DNA of 64,000 bases from Brevibacillus aydinogluensis (GCF_031954365.1 NZ_JAUSVZ010000017.1), one strand, 5' to 3'. Shown: positions 42,265-51,198, numbered from the stretch's first letter. A program made the numbers and translations. The notes: a model not told the origin generated them from the letters alone.

Positions 42265-43916
42265 CGTACCCCTCTGGCCATGTTTTTGTACTCCTTGGGA
42301 GACATGCCCCATTTCTTGCGGAAGCAGAAGCTGAAGTAGTTGGGGTCGGTATACCCGACTCGTTCTGCGATCTCAAAGGTTTTCAGGTCGGTCGTCAGCA
42401 GCAGTTCCTGGGCCGCTTCCATTCTCACCTGCAGCAGAAAGTTGACGAATGTCGTATTCATCTCCTTTTTGAAAATGCTGCTGAAATACCCCACGCTGAT
42501 GTGAAGCTGCCTGCACACTTTGTGGATCGAGATGTCGCTTTCGTGGTAGTGGTTTTTGACGTATTCGACGGCCTGGGCGACGAGCCGTTTGTAGGAGGAC
42601 TGCCTGACGCTGGCGATGCTGTTCATCATGCCCAAGCAGATGTGCAGCAGCCTGTCCTTCGTCTCCTGAAGCGTTTGGGCCTTGTGGATGTCCGTAAACC
42701 AGTGAAGATGTTCGCCAAAGACGCGCTCCGGCTCCAGATTGGCCCCCTTGGCCGCCTTCAGGATGGCGGTCAGAATCTCCAGCAGGTAAATGTGATATTC
42801 CTTGATGGACACGCGGGCATCGGCAACTTCGGCAAACAGCTCATCCAGGATGTCCCTCAGTTCCTGCGGCGTCCCCACCTTCAGACAGCGGATCAGCGCA
42901 TGCTCTTTTTGCTCGTCGAAGCGGACTTTTTCCACGCAGCGCTTTTCCACGTCATCGACGCAGATGACCCGGTTGTTTCCGAGCACGACCCTGTAGTCAA
43001 GCGCAGCAACTGCATCCTCGTAGGAAAAGGAAAGGTCAGCCAAGTCGCCGGTGACCGTCCCGATCCCAGCTGTTACTGTGAATTCGCAAAATTTTTCAAC
43101 GAATTGCCGCGCTTCTTCCAGCACGGCCGTCGTTTTCCGGAGGATCGCCTCCCGCTCGCGCTCCTGGTGAACGGCAATCAGGACTACATGGTCGTTGTTG
43201 GTGAAGACAATCCCCAGACGGTGCTTGTCGACCACTTCCTGCACGATGTTGCGGACGGAGAGCAGCAGCAGTTCCCGATCCGTTCCCCTCGTCTGACGGC
43301 TGGGCGGCGGCGCAAAGTGATCAGCCGCATGTTCGTCGACACCGGGCCGGTCGATGCTGACGGCGCCGACCACAAAGCCGTTTCCCTCCAAATCGATCTG
43401 GTACGCGTGCGCCTTTTCCCGGATGTCGGCTGCAGGCAGCCGGCGGGTAATCAGCGACGTCAGAAACACTTCCCTTAGCACCGGCAAGCTTTTTTGATAG
43501 TGCTCCTTCAACAGGCGAATGTTTTTCTTCTCGGCGGCTTCTTGGTCAAGCCGCGCCCGCACTTTCAAAAGGGCGTCGATCAGTTCACCCGCAGAAAACG
43601 GCTTGAGCACGTATTCGTCGATCTGCAGCTTGACCGCTTTCCGCGCGTATTCAAACTCGTCGAAGCCCGTCAGAATCACGATTTTGACGGTGGGATACCG
43701 CTCTTTGACGACGGCGGCCAGCTCCAGCCCGTCCATAAACGGCATCTTGATGTCGGTGACGACGATGTCCGGTACGCTTCTCTCCATCTTCTCCAGCGCA
43801 TCCTGGCCGTTTTCAGCCGTTCCGATGACCGCGAACCCGTAAGCCTGCCAGTCAACCTCGCGGATAACGCCTTCCCTTACGTCTTCTTCGTCGTCAATCA
43901 GCAGCAGTGTGTACAT
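42261..43916 (-). CDS. Response regulator with AraC-type DNA-binding domain, YesN type
   Basis: 551 residues: receiver 1-125 with D8/D9 and phosphoacceptor D55 (IVVTDIKMPFMDG) and Lys in VLKPFSAGEL; a long middle region (about 150-440) resembling a degenerate GGDEF-type fold; and a C-terminal pair of AraC helix-turn-helix motifs (about 450-545; ISIHKVCRQLHISVGYFSSI, FEIAERVGYTDPNYFSFCF). First gene of a regulator-kinase-binding protein operon. Target is unknown; the mgl sugar uptake operon 8 kb downstream is a candidate. Confidence 0.93.
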   Translation of the reverse strand: MYTLLLIDDEEDVREGVIREVDWQAYGFAVIGTAENGQDALEKMERSVPDIVVTDIKMPFMDGLELAAVVKERYPTVKIVILTGFDEFEYARKAVKLQIDEYVLKPFSAGELIDALLKVRARLDQEAAEKKNIRLLKEHYQKSLPVLREVFLTSLITRRLPAADIREKAHAYQIDLEGNGFVVGAVSIDRPGVDEHAADHFAPPPSRQTRGTDRELLLLSVRNIVQEVVDKHRLGIVFTNNDHVVLIAVHQEREREAILRKTTAVLEEARQFVEKFCEFTVTAGIGTVTGDLADLSFSYEDAVAALDYRVVLGNNRVICVDDVEKRCVEKVRFDEQKEHALIRCLKVGTPQELRDILDELFAEVADARVSIKEYHIYLLEILTAILKAAKGANLEPERVFGEHLHWFTDIHKAQTLQETKDRLLHICLGMMNSIASVRQSSYKRLVAQAVEYVKNHYHESDISIHKVCRQLHISVGYFSSIFKKEMNTTFVNFLLQVRMEAAQELLLTTDLKTFEIAERVGYTDPNYFSFCFRKKWGMSPKEYKNMARGVR

Positions 43917-43982
43917 GCTTCTTCCCCCCGGTTACATATTTACTCCAGGCGGGCTCGGACTCCTCCCGGGCGGACAAGAAAC

Positions 43983-44003
43983 AGGGCTTTCGACCGAAGC
44001 CCT
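43983..44003. other. Short hairpin upstream of the YesN-type gene
   Basis: AGGGCTT-TCGACCG-AAGCCCT, a perfect 7-bp stem with no T run; it may belong to the 5' leader of the regulator transcript. Role unknown. Confidence 0.3.
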
Positions 44004-44055
44004 ATGCGTATCGTCCATGTCGTTTTCCCCGTCCGTGATTCCGCACGCCAACACG

Positions 44056-44091
44056 AAAAAACCACCGCCTCCCCGGAAAGGGAAACGGTGG
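44056..44091 (-). terminator. Terminator after spo0M
   Basis: Minus strand CCACCGTTTCCC with GGGAGGCGGTGG (44091-44062), then TTTTTT. Confidence 0.8.
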
Positions 44092-44102
44092 GCGCACTGT
44101 AA

Positions 44103-45062
44103 TTACAGTTCGTCAAAGCCGTTAAAATCGAAATCCAATCCCGCTTCTTCAAACATGTCACCGGCCGACTCTCCGATCTCCTCCATGACCTCGCCCAGCA
44201 GCATGCCGCCCAGGAAACCGGCCGCCATGCCGCCGATCATGCCGGCCATGCCATGGCCGTGGTGACCGTAGTGTCCCTGGTGACCGTGCGGCGGCTGACC
44301 GTAGGACGCCATCGACACGTACGGAATCGCCTGCGGATTTTCCGCATAGGTGCGAAGCGTATCCAACAGGAAACGGGAAAGCTCCTCTTCCCGGTCGGCA
44401 GCCAGCAGGTCCTGCGGCACGACGATCTCCGCCTTGCGCTCCATCTCTCCGCCGAACCTGCCGGGAACAGCCAGATCCAGCTCCGTCAACAGGCGCAGCT
44501 CACCCGGTGTGGAGAGGAAGACGACCTCCAGTTCCTTGAGCGGGATGTCCAGCGGCCGTCCCGTGAAAAACGAAAACTCCTGACCGTACGGCGTGAGCTT
44601 GCCGGAGTCGGGCTTTTGCCGCAGATCGAGGCGGGCCAGTGCGTTCAGCACGCGTTCCACCGGTTCCGGCGGCAGCACCTGCACCGGATCCAGGTCGGTC
44701 GGGTCAAGCGCCCGTTCCACATCCAGCTTGGTGTGCAGGTAGTACTGAACGGACGGTGTCGACACGGCCAACCCTGCCGGCAGTTCAAAGGCAAACGGAA
44801 TCTCCTGCACAAAGGGCTTCGGCTGCACGGTGAAGCTGCGGCTGACCGGGTACGTATGCACCGGACGCGTTACCTCCTGCCCCCGCACGTTCACCCTCAT
44901 CATCAGCAGGACGCTCAGTTCGGAGATGCGCTGTTCCACGCTGCCTCCTTCGATGCGGATCGCGCCCGTGATCGTCTCTCCCAACCGGTAGGCAGGGCGA
45001 TCCAACCTAAGATCCACTGTCGCCGCTCCCACTCCCAGTTTGGCCATCAGCTTTTTCAGCAA
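44103..45062 (-). CDS. spo0M: Sporulation-control protein Spo0M
   Basis: 319 residues. The N-terminal two thirds are the Spo0M arrestin-like fold (LKKLMAKLGVGAATVDLRLD, YRLGETITGAIRIEGG, FAFELPAGL, YYLHTKLDVERALDPTD). The C-terminus has a His/Gly-rich stretch (about 260-290; HGHQGHYGHHGHG), a glycine-rich hydrophobic segment and an acidic tail. Spo0M affects sporulation and cell shape in B. subtilis. TTG 45062 is the likely start (GGGGG upstream); ATG 45047 is possible. A terminator follows. Confidence 0.9.
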   Translation of the reverse strand: MLKKLMAKLGVGAATVDLRLDRPAYRLGETITGAIRIEGGSVEQRISELSVLLMMRVNVRGQEVTRPVHTYPVSRSFTVQPKPFVQEIPFAFELPAGLAVSTPSVQYYLHTKLDVERALDPTDLDPVQVLPPEPVERVLNALARLDLRQKPDSGKLTPYGQEFSFFTGRPLDIPLKELEVVFLSTPGELRLLTELDLAVPGRFGGEMERKAEIVVPQDLLAADREEELSRFLLDTLRTYAENPQAIPYVSMASYGQPPHGHQGHYGHHGHGMAGMIGGMAAGFLGGMLLGEVMEEIGESAGDMFEEAGLDFDFNGFDEL

Positions 45063-45099
45063 GACCCTTTCCCCCTTTTATATAAGCAACAGTTTATAT

Positions 45100-45978
45100 T
45101 TATATCGTATCAGATCCAGAGGGGGTTTTGCGAGCAGCCAGTGCGCGGCCAAGCAGCCGAACCAGTCGGCTGGCCTGCTCACCTGTCACGTCCCGCAATG
45201 CGGAAAATTCCGTCACATTTACCCCGACGACGCGCGGATCGGCCAGCACAGTGCTCAGCAGTTCCTCCGTCTGCGCCTGCGACAGGCCGGTTTCGCTCGG
45301 TGAATAGGCGGCTGCCATTGCCTCCTTGTGCATCACGTCGACGTCAAAGTGGACGAGGATATGCGCATCAGAAGGGATCGCCTGCAAGACGTCGGCTGCC
45401 AGCGGGCCCGGTCCCCGTTCACACAACTGATCAAGCGTGACGATCTCTACTCCTAAAGTCTCGTCCGGCATCTGCTGGCACCCCAATACGGCGATGCGGT
45501 CCGCTGTCCATCCGGTCTCCTCGATCCAGACGCCGCCGCCCTGAAGCAAAAACCACAGGCCCATGCCGGCTGCCCCGACACAGCGGGAGGCTGAGGGCAC
45601 CCTCGCGTCAACGTGGCCATCCAGCACCAGGAGGTACGCCTTGTCTCCATAGACGTCGCGAAACGCTTGCGCCGTCCCGACGATCACGCTGCAGTCGCCG
45701 CCGAGAAACAGGGAAAATTGGTCGCGGCCAAAGCAGCCGCGCGCCTCTTCGCGCAGCAGGTCCCAGACCATGCGCGGCGCCGGCCAGTTGCGAACAGGCG
45801 GAACGTTGTGCCGCGGCAGATAAGCGGGAAGGACGAGATCTCCCCGGTCGGTTGCCGGTATACCCTGCTCCTGCAGAACGGTCATCAAACCCGCCGCCCG
45901 CAAAGCGGCCGGCGCCAGTTCCGTACCGGAGACATAGGCGCCGGAGTAGATGGGAATGCCTGTTATCGTTACATTCAC
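45100..45978 (-). CDS. Arginase/agmatinase-family protein with an altered metal site
   Basis: 292 residues of the ureohydrolase fold. The three metal motifs are recognisable but changed: GGDCS has Cys96 where the family has His (GGDHS); DGHVD keeps D120, H122 and D124; HFDVDVMH keeps D212 and D214 but lacks the DxxDP ending. With the other five ligands intact, a dinuclear site may still form, with Cys as a ligand, but the reaction cannot be assigned to arginase, agmatinase or formimidoylglutamase. It follows spo0M in the same direction, with its own site at 45978. Confidence 0.75.
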   Translation of the reverse strand: MNVTITGIPIYSGAYVSGTELAPAALRAAGLMTVLQEQGIPATDRGDLVLPAYLPRHNVPPVRNWPAPRMVWDLLREEARGCFGRDQFSLFLGGDCSVIVGTAQAFRDVYGDKAYLLVLDGHVDARVPSASRCVGAAGMGLWFLLQGGGVWIEETGWTADRIAVLGCQQMPDETLGVEIVTLDQLCERGPGPLAADVLQAIPSDAHILVHFDVDVMHKEAMAAAYSPSETGLSQAQTEELLSTVLADPRVVGVNVTEFSALRDVTGEQASRLVRLLGRALAARKTPSGSDTI

Positions 45979-46076
45979 CGCGCTCCCTCCTTAAATCAAG
46001 CTGCTTTCATTTTATCACAGCCTGATTTTTCCATCCCGGATCGTGTTCGCCAGCCGAGGGGCACTGCCGCCAGGTG

Positions 46077-46277
46077 TCAGACTACATCGTATCCCTGGTC
46101 TTCGATCGCTTCCTTGATCGCCTCCAGCGTCAAGGCGTTCTCGTCATAGCTGACCTCCACCGTTTTGGCGGCCAGATCCACTTTTCCAGATGCACCCAAT
46201 TCCTTCAGTGCCTTTTCAATCGCGTTGACGCAGTGATTGCACGACATTCCTTCCACGCGCAGCGTTACGTTTTGCAT
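46077..46277 (-). CDS. copZ: Copper chaperone CopZ
   Basis: 66 residues, one heavy-metal-associated domain with GMSCNHC (C13, C16), the Cu+ binding pair, and the closing IEDQGYDVV. It carries Cu+ to CopA. ATG 46277 follows AAGGAGCGA; the frame extends upstream without a site. It is the third gene downstream of copA, after a small membrane protein, and about 200 bases separate it from that gene. Confidence 0.93.
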   Translation of the reverse strand: MQNVTLRVEGMSCNHCVNAIEKALKELGASGKVDLAAKTVEVSYDENALTLEAIKEAIEDQGYDVV

Positions 46278-46479
46278 GTTGATCGCTCCTTTTTCCTGGT
46301 TTCTGTATGGTTTCTGTATGCTTTCTGTCCGCCTGCCGCCGCCTCTGCATTTCACGGGACCGGATGCAGGCGGGCTGGTGATTGCCGGTCGGGCCGCAGA
46401 TCTACGAGCCGCGATTGCGTTTAACCGGCTGACTGTGAGGCGGAATGATCCGCCGCCGCTGGCCGGTCTCAGCTGCAGC

Positions 46480-46641
46480 TTACTGCGCGGCAGGGACGGC
46501 CGGCTGATTCAGGGAGTGGTTCTCCTGCTGCTGATGCGGAGCTTCTCCTGGAGTTGCAACCGCTTCGTACAGCAGGTAGCCGCCGATGACGAGTAAAAGG
46601 TACACGACGCCGGAAAGCGCCCATGCAGCTGTGCGGCTCAT
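46480..46641 (-). CDS. Small membrane protein in the copper operon
   Basis: 53 residues: MSRTAAWALSGVVYLLLVIG begins a single transmembrane helix (about 6-27), followed by a polar tail rich in Gln, Pro, Ala and His (APHQQQENHS). ATG 46641 overlaps the copA stop by ATGA, so translation is coupled. Not recognised; the tail contains two His but no Cys, so a role in copper handling is only inferred from position. Confidence 0.7.
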   Translation of the reverse strand: MSRTAAWALSGVVYLLLVIGGYLLYEAVATPGEAPHQQQENHSLNQPAVPAAQ

Positions 46642-48890
46642 CTCATCGCCCCTTCGTTTCTTGTGATTCCAGGTTCCAGTTTGACGCGCTGCAGGCGCAG
46701 GGCGTTAAGCACGACCGACACCGAGCTGAAGGCCATCGCCGCTCCGGCCAGCCAGGGCGCGAGGAAGCCCAGCGCCGCCACAGGGATGCCCAGCGTGTTG
46801 TAGGCAAAGGCCCAGAACAGGTTCTGCTTGATGTTGCGGATGGTTTTGCGGCTCATCAGGATCGCGTCGGCTACGCCGTTTAGATCGCCGCGCATCAGGG
46901 TAATGTCTGCCGCCTCCATGGCCACGTCCGTTCCGGTACCGATCGCCATCCCGATGTCGGCGGTGGCCAGTGCGGGCGCGTCATTGATCCCGTCGCCCAC
47001 CATCGCTACCCTGCGGCCCTGCTGCTGCAGCTTTTTCACTTCGTCTGCCTTTCCTTCCGGCAGCACTTCCGCGATCACCCGATCGATTCCCGTCTGGCGG
47101 GCGATCGCCTCCGCCGTCTGCCGATTGTCGCCGGTGATCATGACGACCTCCAGTCCCATCGCCTTCAAGCGCTGCACCGCCTCGCGGGACGTCGGCTTGA
47201 TCGTATCGGCCACCGCCACCAGCCCGGCCAGCCGGCCGTCCACGGCCACCAGCATTGCCGTTTTGCCCTCCTGCTCGAGCCGTGCCATTGCCTCCGCCGC
47301 CTGGTCAAACGGGATCTGATGCCTGTCCAGGAGACGTCGCGTCCCTACCAGCACCTCCCTGCCGTCTACTGCGGCGCGGATGCCAAACCCGGGAACCGCC
47401 TCAAACGTGTCGGCGGCTCCGCTCAGCGTAACGCCCCTGTCGACAACGCCCTTGACGATCGCCTGAGCCAGCGGATGCTCGGAGTGTTTCTCCGCCGCTC
47501 CCACCAGCGCCAGCAGCTCCACTTCCTCCATCCCGTAGGCCAGCACGTCAGTCAGCGCCGGCTCCCCTTTCGTCACCGTGCCCGTTTTGTCCAGCACGAT
47601 CACATCCAGCTTGTGGGCCGTCTCCAGGTGTTCACCGCCCTTGAACAAAATCCCCAGTTCAGCGGCTCTGCCCGATCCGGCCATGATCGAGGTGGGCGTC
47701 GCCAGCCCCAACGCGCACGGGCAGGCGATCACCAGCACGGCGATGCCTTTCTCCAGCGCGGAGGCGAAGTCCCCCGGCGTCACCAGCAGGTACCAGACGG
47801 CAAAGGTAACGAGCGCGATGCCGACGACGACCGGCACGAAGATGCCGGAAATGCTGTCAGCCAGCCGCTGAATGGGCGCTTTGGAGCCCTGCGCCTCTTC
47901 CACGACCCGGATGATCTGGGCCAAGGCTGTCTCCTTGCCCACTTTGGTCGCCCGCACTTTGAGAAAACCGTGTTTGTTCAGCGTGGCGCCGATGACCTCG
48001 TCGCCCGCCGCCTTGTCGACAGGAACGCTTTCACCGGTCAGCATCGATTCATCGACCGCCGATTGTCCCTCCAGCACGATGCCGTCAACAGGCACCTTTT
48101 CCCCCGGCTTCACGTGGATGATGTCGCCCGGACGCACGTCTTCCACCGGAATCGTCAGCTCCTCGCCGTTACGGACCACCACGGCCGTCTTCGCTCTCAG
48201 ACCCATCAGCTTGCGAATCGCCTGTGACGAACGCCCCTTGGCCTTTGCCTCAAACAGCTTGCCGAGCAGAATCAGCGTAATCAGCACGGCGCTCGTCTCA
48301 AAATAGAGCTCCGTCATGTGCGCCCCCGACCCGATGGAGCGAACCGCCAGGTAGAGACTGTAAAAGTAGGCGGCCGATGTGCCCAAGGCGACCAGCACAT
48401 CCATGTTGGCGCTGCCGTTGCGCAGTGCCTTGTAGGCGCCGACGTAAAACTGCCGGCCGACGATGAACTGCACCGGCGTCGCCAGCGCCAACTGCACCCA
48501 CGGATTCATGAACATCTCCGGCAGCCAGATGAACGAAGTGAAGGAAAAATGGCTGACCATCGCCCACAAAAGGGGGAGGGAGAGGATCAGGGAAAAGAGA
48601 AACTTCCCGGTTTGCCGGTCGATTTCCTCCGCCCGGCGGTCAACCGTCTCCGCATCAGTCTGATCGTCCTTGGCAGCCGCTTGATACCCCAGCTTTTCCA
48701 CCTGACGGATCAGGTCGTCCACGCCGACCTGCCCCGCGTCGTATTCCACGGTGGCTGTCTCCATGGCCAGGTTGACGTTTGCCTCCAGCACCCCGGGCAA
48801 TTTGTGCAGCCCTTTTTCGATCCGGGCCGCGCACGCCGCGCAGGTCATGCCGGAAATCGAAACCGTCGCTTCTTTTATTTTCGCGCTCAT
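46638..48890 (-). CDS. copA: Copper-exporting P-type ATPase
   Basis: 750 residues. One N-terminal metal-binding domain (about 8-75; GMTCAACAARIEKG, C17, C20), then eight membrane segments with the CPx motif CPCALGLATP, phosphorylation site DKTGTVTKGEPALTD, the HP motif SEHPLAQAI and MVGDGINDAPALATADIGMA. This is the P1B-1 Cu+ exporter. First gene of copA-small protein-copZ. Two CsoR-type boxes flank its promoter. ATG 48890 follows GAGGAAG. Confidence 0.96.
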   Translation of the reverse strand: MSAKIKEATVSISGMTCAACAARIEKGLHKLPGVLEANVNLAMETATVEYDAGQVGVDDLIRQVEKLGYQAAAKDDQTDAETVDRRAEEIDRQTGKFLFSLILSLPLLWAMVSHFSFTSFIWLPEMFMNPWVQLALATPVQFIVGRQFYVGAYKALRNGSANMDVLVALGTSAAYFYSLYLAVRSIGSGAHMTELYFETSAVLITLILLGKLFEAKAKGRSSQAIRKLMGLRAKTAVVVRNGEELTIPVEDVRPGDIIHVKPGEKVPVDGIVLEGQSAVDESMLTGESVPVDKAAGDEVIGATLNKHGFLKVRATKVGKETALAQIIRVVEEAQGSKAPIQRLADSISGIFVPVVVGIALVTFAVWYLLVTPGDFASALEKGIAVLVIACPCALGLATPTSIMAGSGRAAELGILFKGGEHLETAHKLDVIVLDKTGTVTKGEPALTDVLAYGMEEVELLALVGAAEKHSEHPLAQAIVKGVVDRGVTLSGAADTFEAVPGFGIRAAVDGREVLVGTRRLLDRHQIPFDQAAEAMARLEQEGKTAMLVAVDGRLAGLVAVADTIKPTSREAVQRLKAMGLEVVMITGDNRQTAEAIARQTGIDRVIAEVLPEGKADEVKKLQQQGRRVAMVGDGINDAPALATADIGMAIGTGTDVAMEAADITLMRGDLNGVADAILMSRKTIRNIKQNLFWAFAYNTLGIPVAALGFLAPWLAGAAMAFSSVSVVLNALRLQRVKLEPGITRNEGAMR

Positions 48891-48912
48891 CGCGTCTTCC
48901 TCCGCATCAAGA

Positions 48913-49003
48913 TACCCATGAGGGGTATATTTTTGGTAGTATTCCCTCCAAGGCTCCTGTTTATTACATGCCCATTATATAATACCCCGGGTGGGTATAT
49001 CAA
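48913..49003 (-). promoter_or_regulatory. copA promoter with two CsoR-type boxes
   Basis: Minus strand TTGATA (49003-48998), 18-base spacer, TATAAT (48979-48974). TACCC-N5-GGGTA occurs at 48983-48997, filling the spacer, and again at 48913-48927, downstream of the start point. This is the palindrome type bound by the copper repressor CsoR, which is not encoded in the window. Confidence 0.8.
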
Positions 49004-49090
49004 GCACTTGCGCTAACATCTTCTGCCAAAAAAAGGCGCCGTCCGTTTTTGGACAGCGCACAATGGCGGCCGCTGTTATTGCGGGCCGTT

Positions 49091-50008
49091 TCAGTTTTTC
49101 TTGGCGTGATAGGCGACGGCAATCTTCGCCGCCACTTCCGCGTTGTGTTTCACCAGAGCGATGTTGGTCTGCAGGCTCTTGCCGGCCGTCAACTGTTTGA
49201 CCCGGTCGAGCAGGAATGGTGTCACTTGCTTTCCGGTGATGCCCTTTTCCTTGGCTTCCGCCAGCGCTTGCTGGATGACGGCTTCGATCTCGCGGTGATT
49301 CAGCGCATCCGCTTCCGGCACCGGATTGGCGATGACCAGACCGCCGTTCAGTCCCAACTGCCACTTGGTGTCCATCAGCGTCGCCACTTCCTCCGGCGTG
49401 TCCAGGCGGAAATCGACACCAAAGCCGCTCTCGCGGGCAAAGAAGGACGGGAACTCGGAAGTGCGGTAGCCGACCACCGGCACACCTTGCGTCTCCAGGT
49501 ATTCCAGCGTGCGGCCCAGGTCGAGAATCGACTTGGCTCCGGCGCAGACGACGGCCACGTTGGTTTGGGCCAGTTCGGTCAGGTCAGCGGACACGTCCCA
49601 GGTGATCTCCCCTTCGCGGTGCACCCCGCCGATGCCGCCGGTGGCAAACACGCGGATGCCGGCCAACTGCGCGGCGATCATCGTGGCGGCTACAGTGGTG
49701 GCGCCGATTTTGCCGCTCGCCAGAATGTACGGAAAGTCGCGGCGGCTTACTTTTTCCACCGATTTGTTGGTGGCGAATTCCTCCATTTCGGCCTCGGTCA
49801 GCCCGATCTTGATTTTTCCGTTCATGATCCCGATGGTGGCCGGCACGGCGCCGTTGTCGCGGATGATGCGCTCCACTTCTTTGGCCATTTCGATGTTTTG
49901 CGGGTACGGCATGCCGTGTGAGATGATCGTCGTCTCCAGCGCCACGACCGGCTGGTTGTTCTCCAGCGCGTGACGCACTTCTTCCGTGCAGGTGAGATAT
50001 TGTTTCAT
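49091..50008 (-). CDS. psuG: Pseudouridine-5'-phosphate glycosidase
   Basis: 305 residues, clear PsuG: VALETTIISHGMPYPQNIEM, ATIGIMNGKIKIGL, SRRDFPYILASGKIGATTVA, VFATGGIGGVHREGE, VCAGAKSILDLGRTLEYLET and FPSFFARESGFGVDFRLDT. It splits pseudouridine-5'-phosphate into uracil and ribose-5-phosphate; catalytic Glu is in ALETT and Lys in ASGKIG. It starts 3 bases after the kinase gene. Confidence 0.95.
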   Translation of the reverse strand: MKQYLTCTEEVRHALENNQPVVALETTIISHGMPYPQNIEMAKEVERIIRDNGAVPATIGIMNGKIKIGLTEAEMEEFATNKSVEKVSRRDFPYILASGKIGATTVAATMIAAQLAGIRVFATGGIGGVHREGEITWDVSADLTELAQTNVAVVCAGAKSILDLGRTLEYLETQGVPVVGYRTSEFPSFFARESGFGVDFRLDTPEEVATLMDTKWQLGLNGGLVIANPVPEADALNHREIEAVIQQALAEAKEKGITGKQVTPFLLDRVKQLTAGKSLQTNIALVKHNAEVAAKIAVAYHAKKN

Positions 50009-50011
50009 GGA

Positions 50012-51112
50012 TTATCGCTCCTTTTCATACTGGCTTACTGTTTGTGCGAGCTGTTCCGGCTGCAGCAGCGGCGAGACCGACTGCTCCGTCTGCAGGGTCA
50101 GGGCGGATGCGGCCAATCCGAGGCGGCAGGCTTGTCCGAATGGTTCATTGTTGACGATGCCGTATAAAAGTCCGGAGGCAAATGCGTCGCCCGCGCCGGT
50201 GACATCCACCACCTCTGTCGGATACGGGGCCAGGTGCTCCGCCTGCTCCGCCGATTGATAGTACACGCCTTGCTCGCCCAGCGTGACGACCACCCGCTTG
50301 ACGCCCCGCTCCCGGATCTGACGGCACGCCTCGGCGCACTCCTCGATCGACGTGATTGACATGCCGGCCAGCAGTTCCGCCTCTTCCCGATTGGGCAGGA
50401 TCGCGTCCACGCCGTCCAGTCTCTCCGGCAGTTTCTTCGCTTTCGCGGAAGAGACCGGATCGATATACAGCGGGATGTTTTCCTGTTTGCAGCGCTGGAT
50501 GATGTACGCCAGGCAATCCGCCGGCAGATTGGTATCGAGAAAAACGGCCCGCGCTGCCGCGATATGGGACCACTTGTCTGCAAACATCTCCGGGGTAAGC
50601 GCGTCGTAGATGTCCATGTTGGCCAGCGAGACCACCATCTCCCCGTCGATGTCCAGAAGCGCGGTGTAGGTGCCCGTGCGCTGGGCCGGCAGCCGCCATA
50701 CCTGGCTGACGTCCACGCCGTGTCTTTTCGTCTCCTGCAAAATCCATTCGCCCTCTTTGTCTTCACCGACGCAGCTGATCAGCGTGACGCTTGTGCCCAG
50801 CCGCCCCAGGTTTTCGGCGATGTTGCGCGCAACACCACCGCACGACTCGGTGATGGCCACCGGATTGGACGAATGCAGCCGCACTTTTTGCTTCCCGCGC
50901 GCCTTCCGGTCCAGGTTGGCTCCGCCGATGCAGACGATCCGCCCTTCGTCGCGCAGCACATAGGCACGTCCCTTGATCTCGCCCCGTTTGGTGAGCTGGG
51001 CGATGTACCCGGCCACCGCCGAGCGGGAAATGCCGATCTTGTCGGCCAGCTCCTGCTGGCTGATAAACGGATTTTCACGAATGTAGCGCAGGATGAGCTG
51101 TTCCTTGTCCAC
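50012..51112 (-). CDS. psuK: Pseudouridine kinase (PfkB family) with N-terminal helix-turn-helix
   Basis: 366 residues. Residues 1-55 are a winged-helix domain (KEQLILRYIRENPFISQQEL, KIGISRSAVAGYIAQL, VLRDEG). Residues about 58-360 are a PfkB carbohydrate kinase (CIGGANLDRKARG; CGGVARNIAENLGRLG; VVDVTGAGDAFASGLLYGIV with the catalytic Asp). It phosphorylates pseudouridine for PsuG. GTG 51112 follows AAAGGAGGAGGGG. The DNA-binding part and the two palindromes upstream suggest it represses its own operon. Confidence 0.9.
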   Translation of the reverse strand: MDKEQLILRYIRENPFISQQELADKIGISRSAVAGYIAQLTKRGEIKGRAYVLRDEGRIVCIGGANLDRKARGKQKVRLHSSNPVAITESCGGVARNIAENLGRLGTSVTLISCVGEDKEGEWILQETKRHGVDVSQVWRLPAQRTGTYTALLDIDGEMVVSLANMDIYDALTPEMFADKWSHIAAARAVFLDTNLPADCLAYIIQRCKQENIPLYIDPVSSAKAKKLPERLDGVDAILPNREEAELLAGMSITSIEECAEACRQIRERGVKRVVVTLGEQGVYYQSAEQAEHLAPYPTEVVDVTGAGDAFASGLLYGIVNNEPFGQACRLGLAASALTLQTEQSVSPLLQPEQLAQTVSQYEKER

Positions 51113-51167
51113 GCCCCTCCTCCTTTCTTCCGACATCATTCCCTGTTTCTTATCACATTCTCTTTCT

Positions 51168-51198
51168 AAACAAAAGTTTATCACATAAACAAATGTTT
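51168..51198. promoter_or_regulatory. Two AAAC-N4-GTTT palindromes upstream of psuK
   Basis: AAACAAAAGTTT (51168-51179) and AAACAAATGTTT (51187-51198), 19 bp apart. They overlap the likely psuK promoter (TTGTTT, 18 bases, TAGAAA on the minus strand). Candidate operator for the HTH part of PsuK. Confidence 0.5.

Noticed and set aside
46295..46330. Tandem GTTTCTGTATG repeats upstream of copZ
   Set aside because: Only two to three short copies with no spacer structure; not a CRISPR or a known operator.
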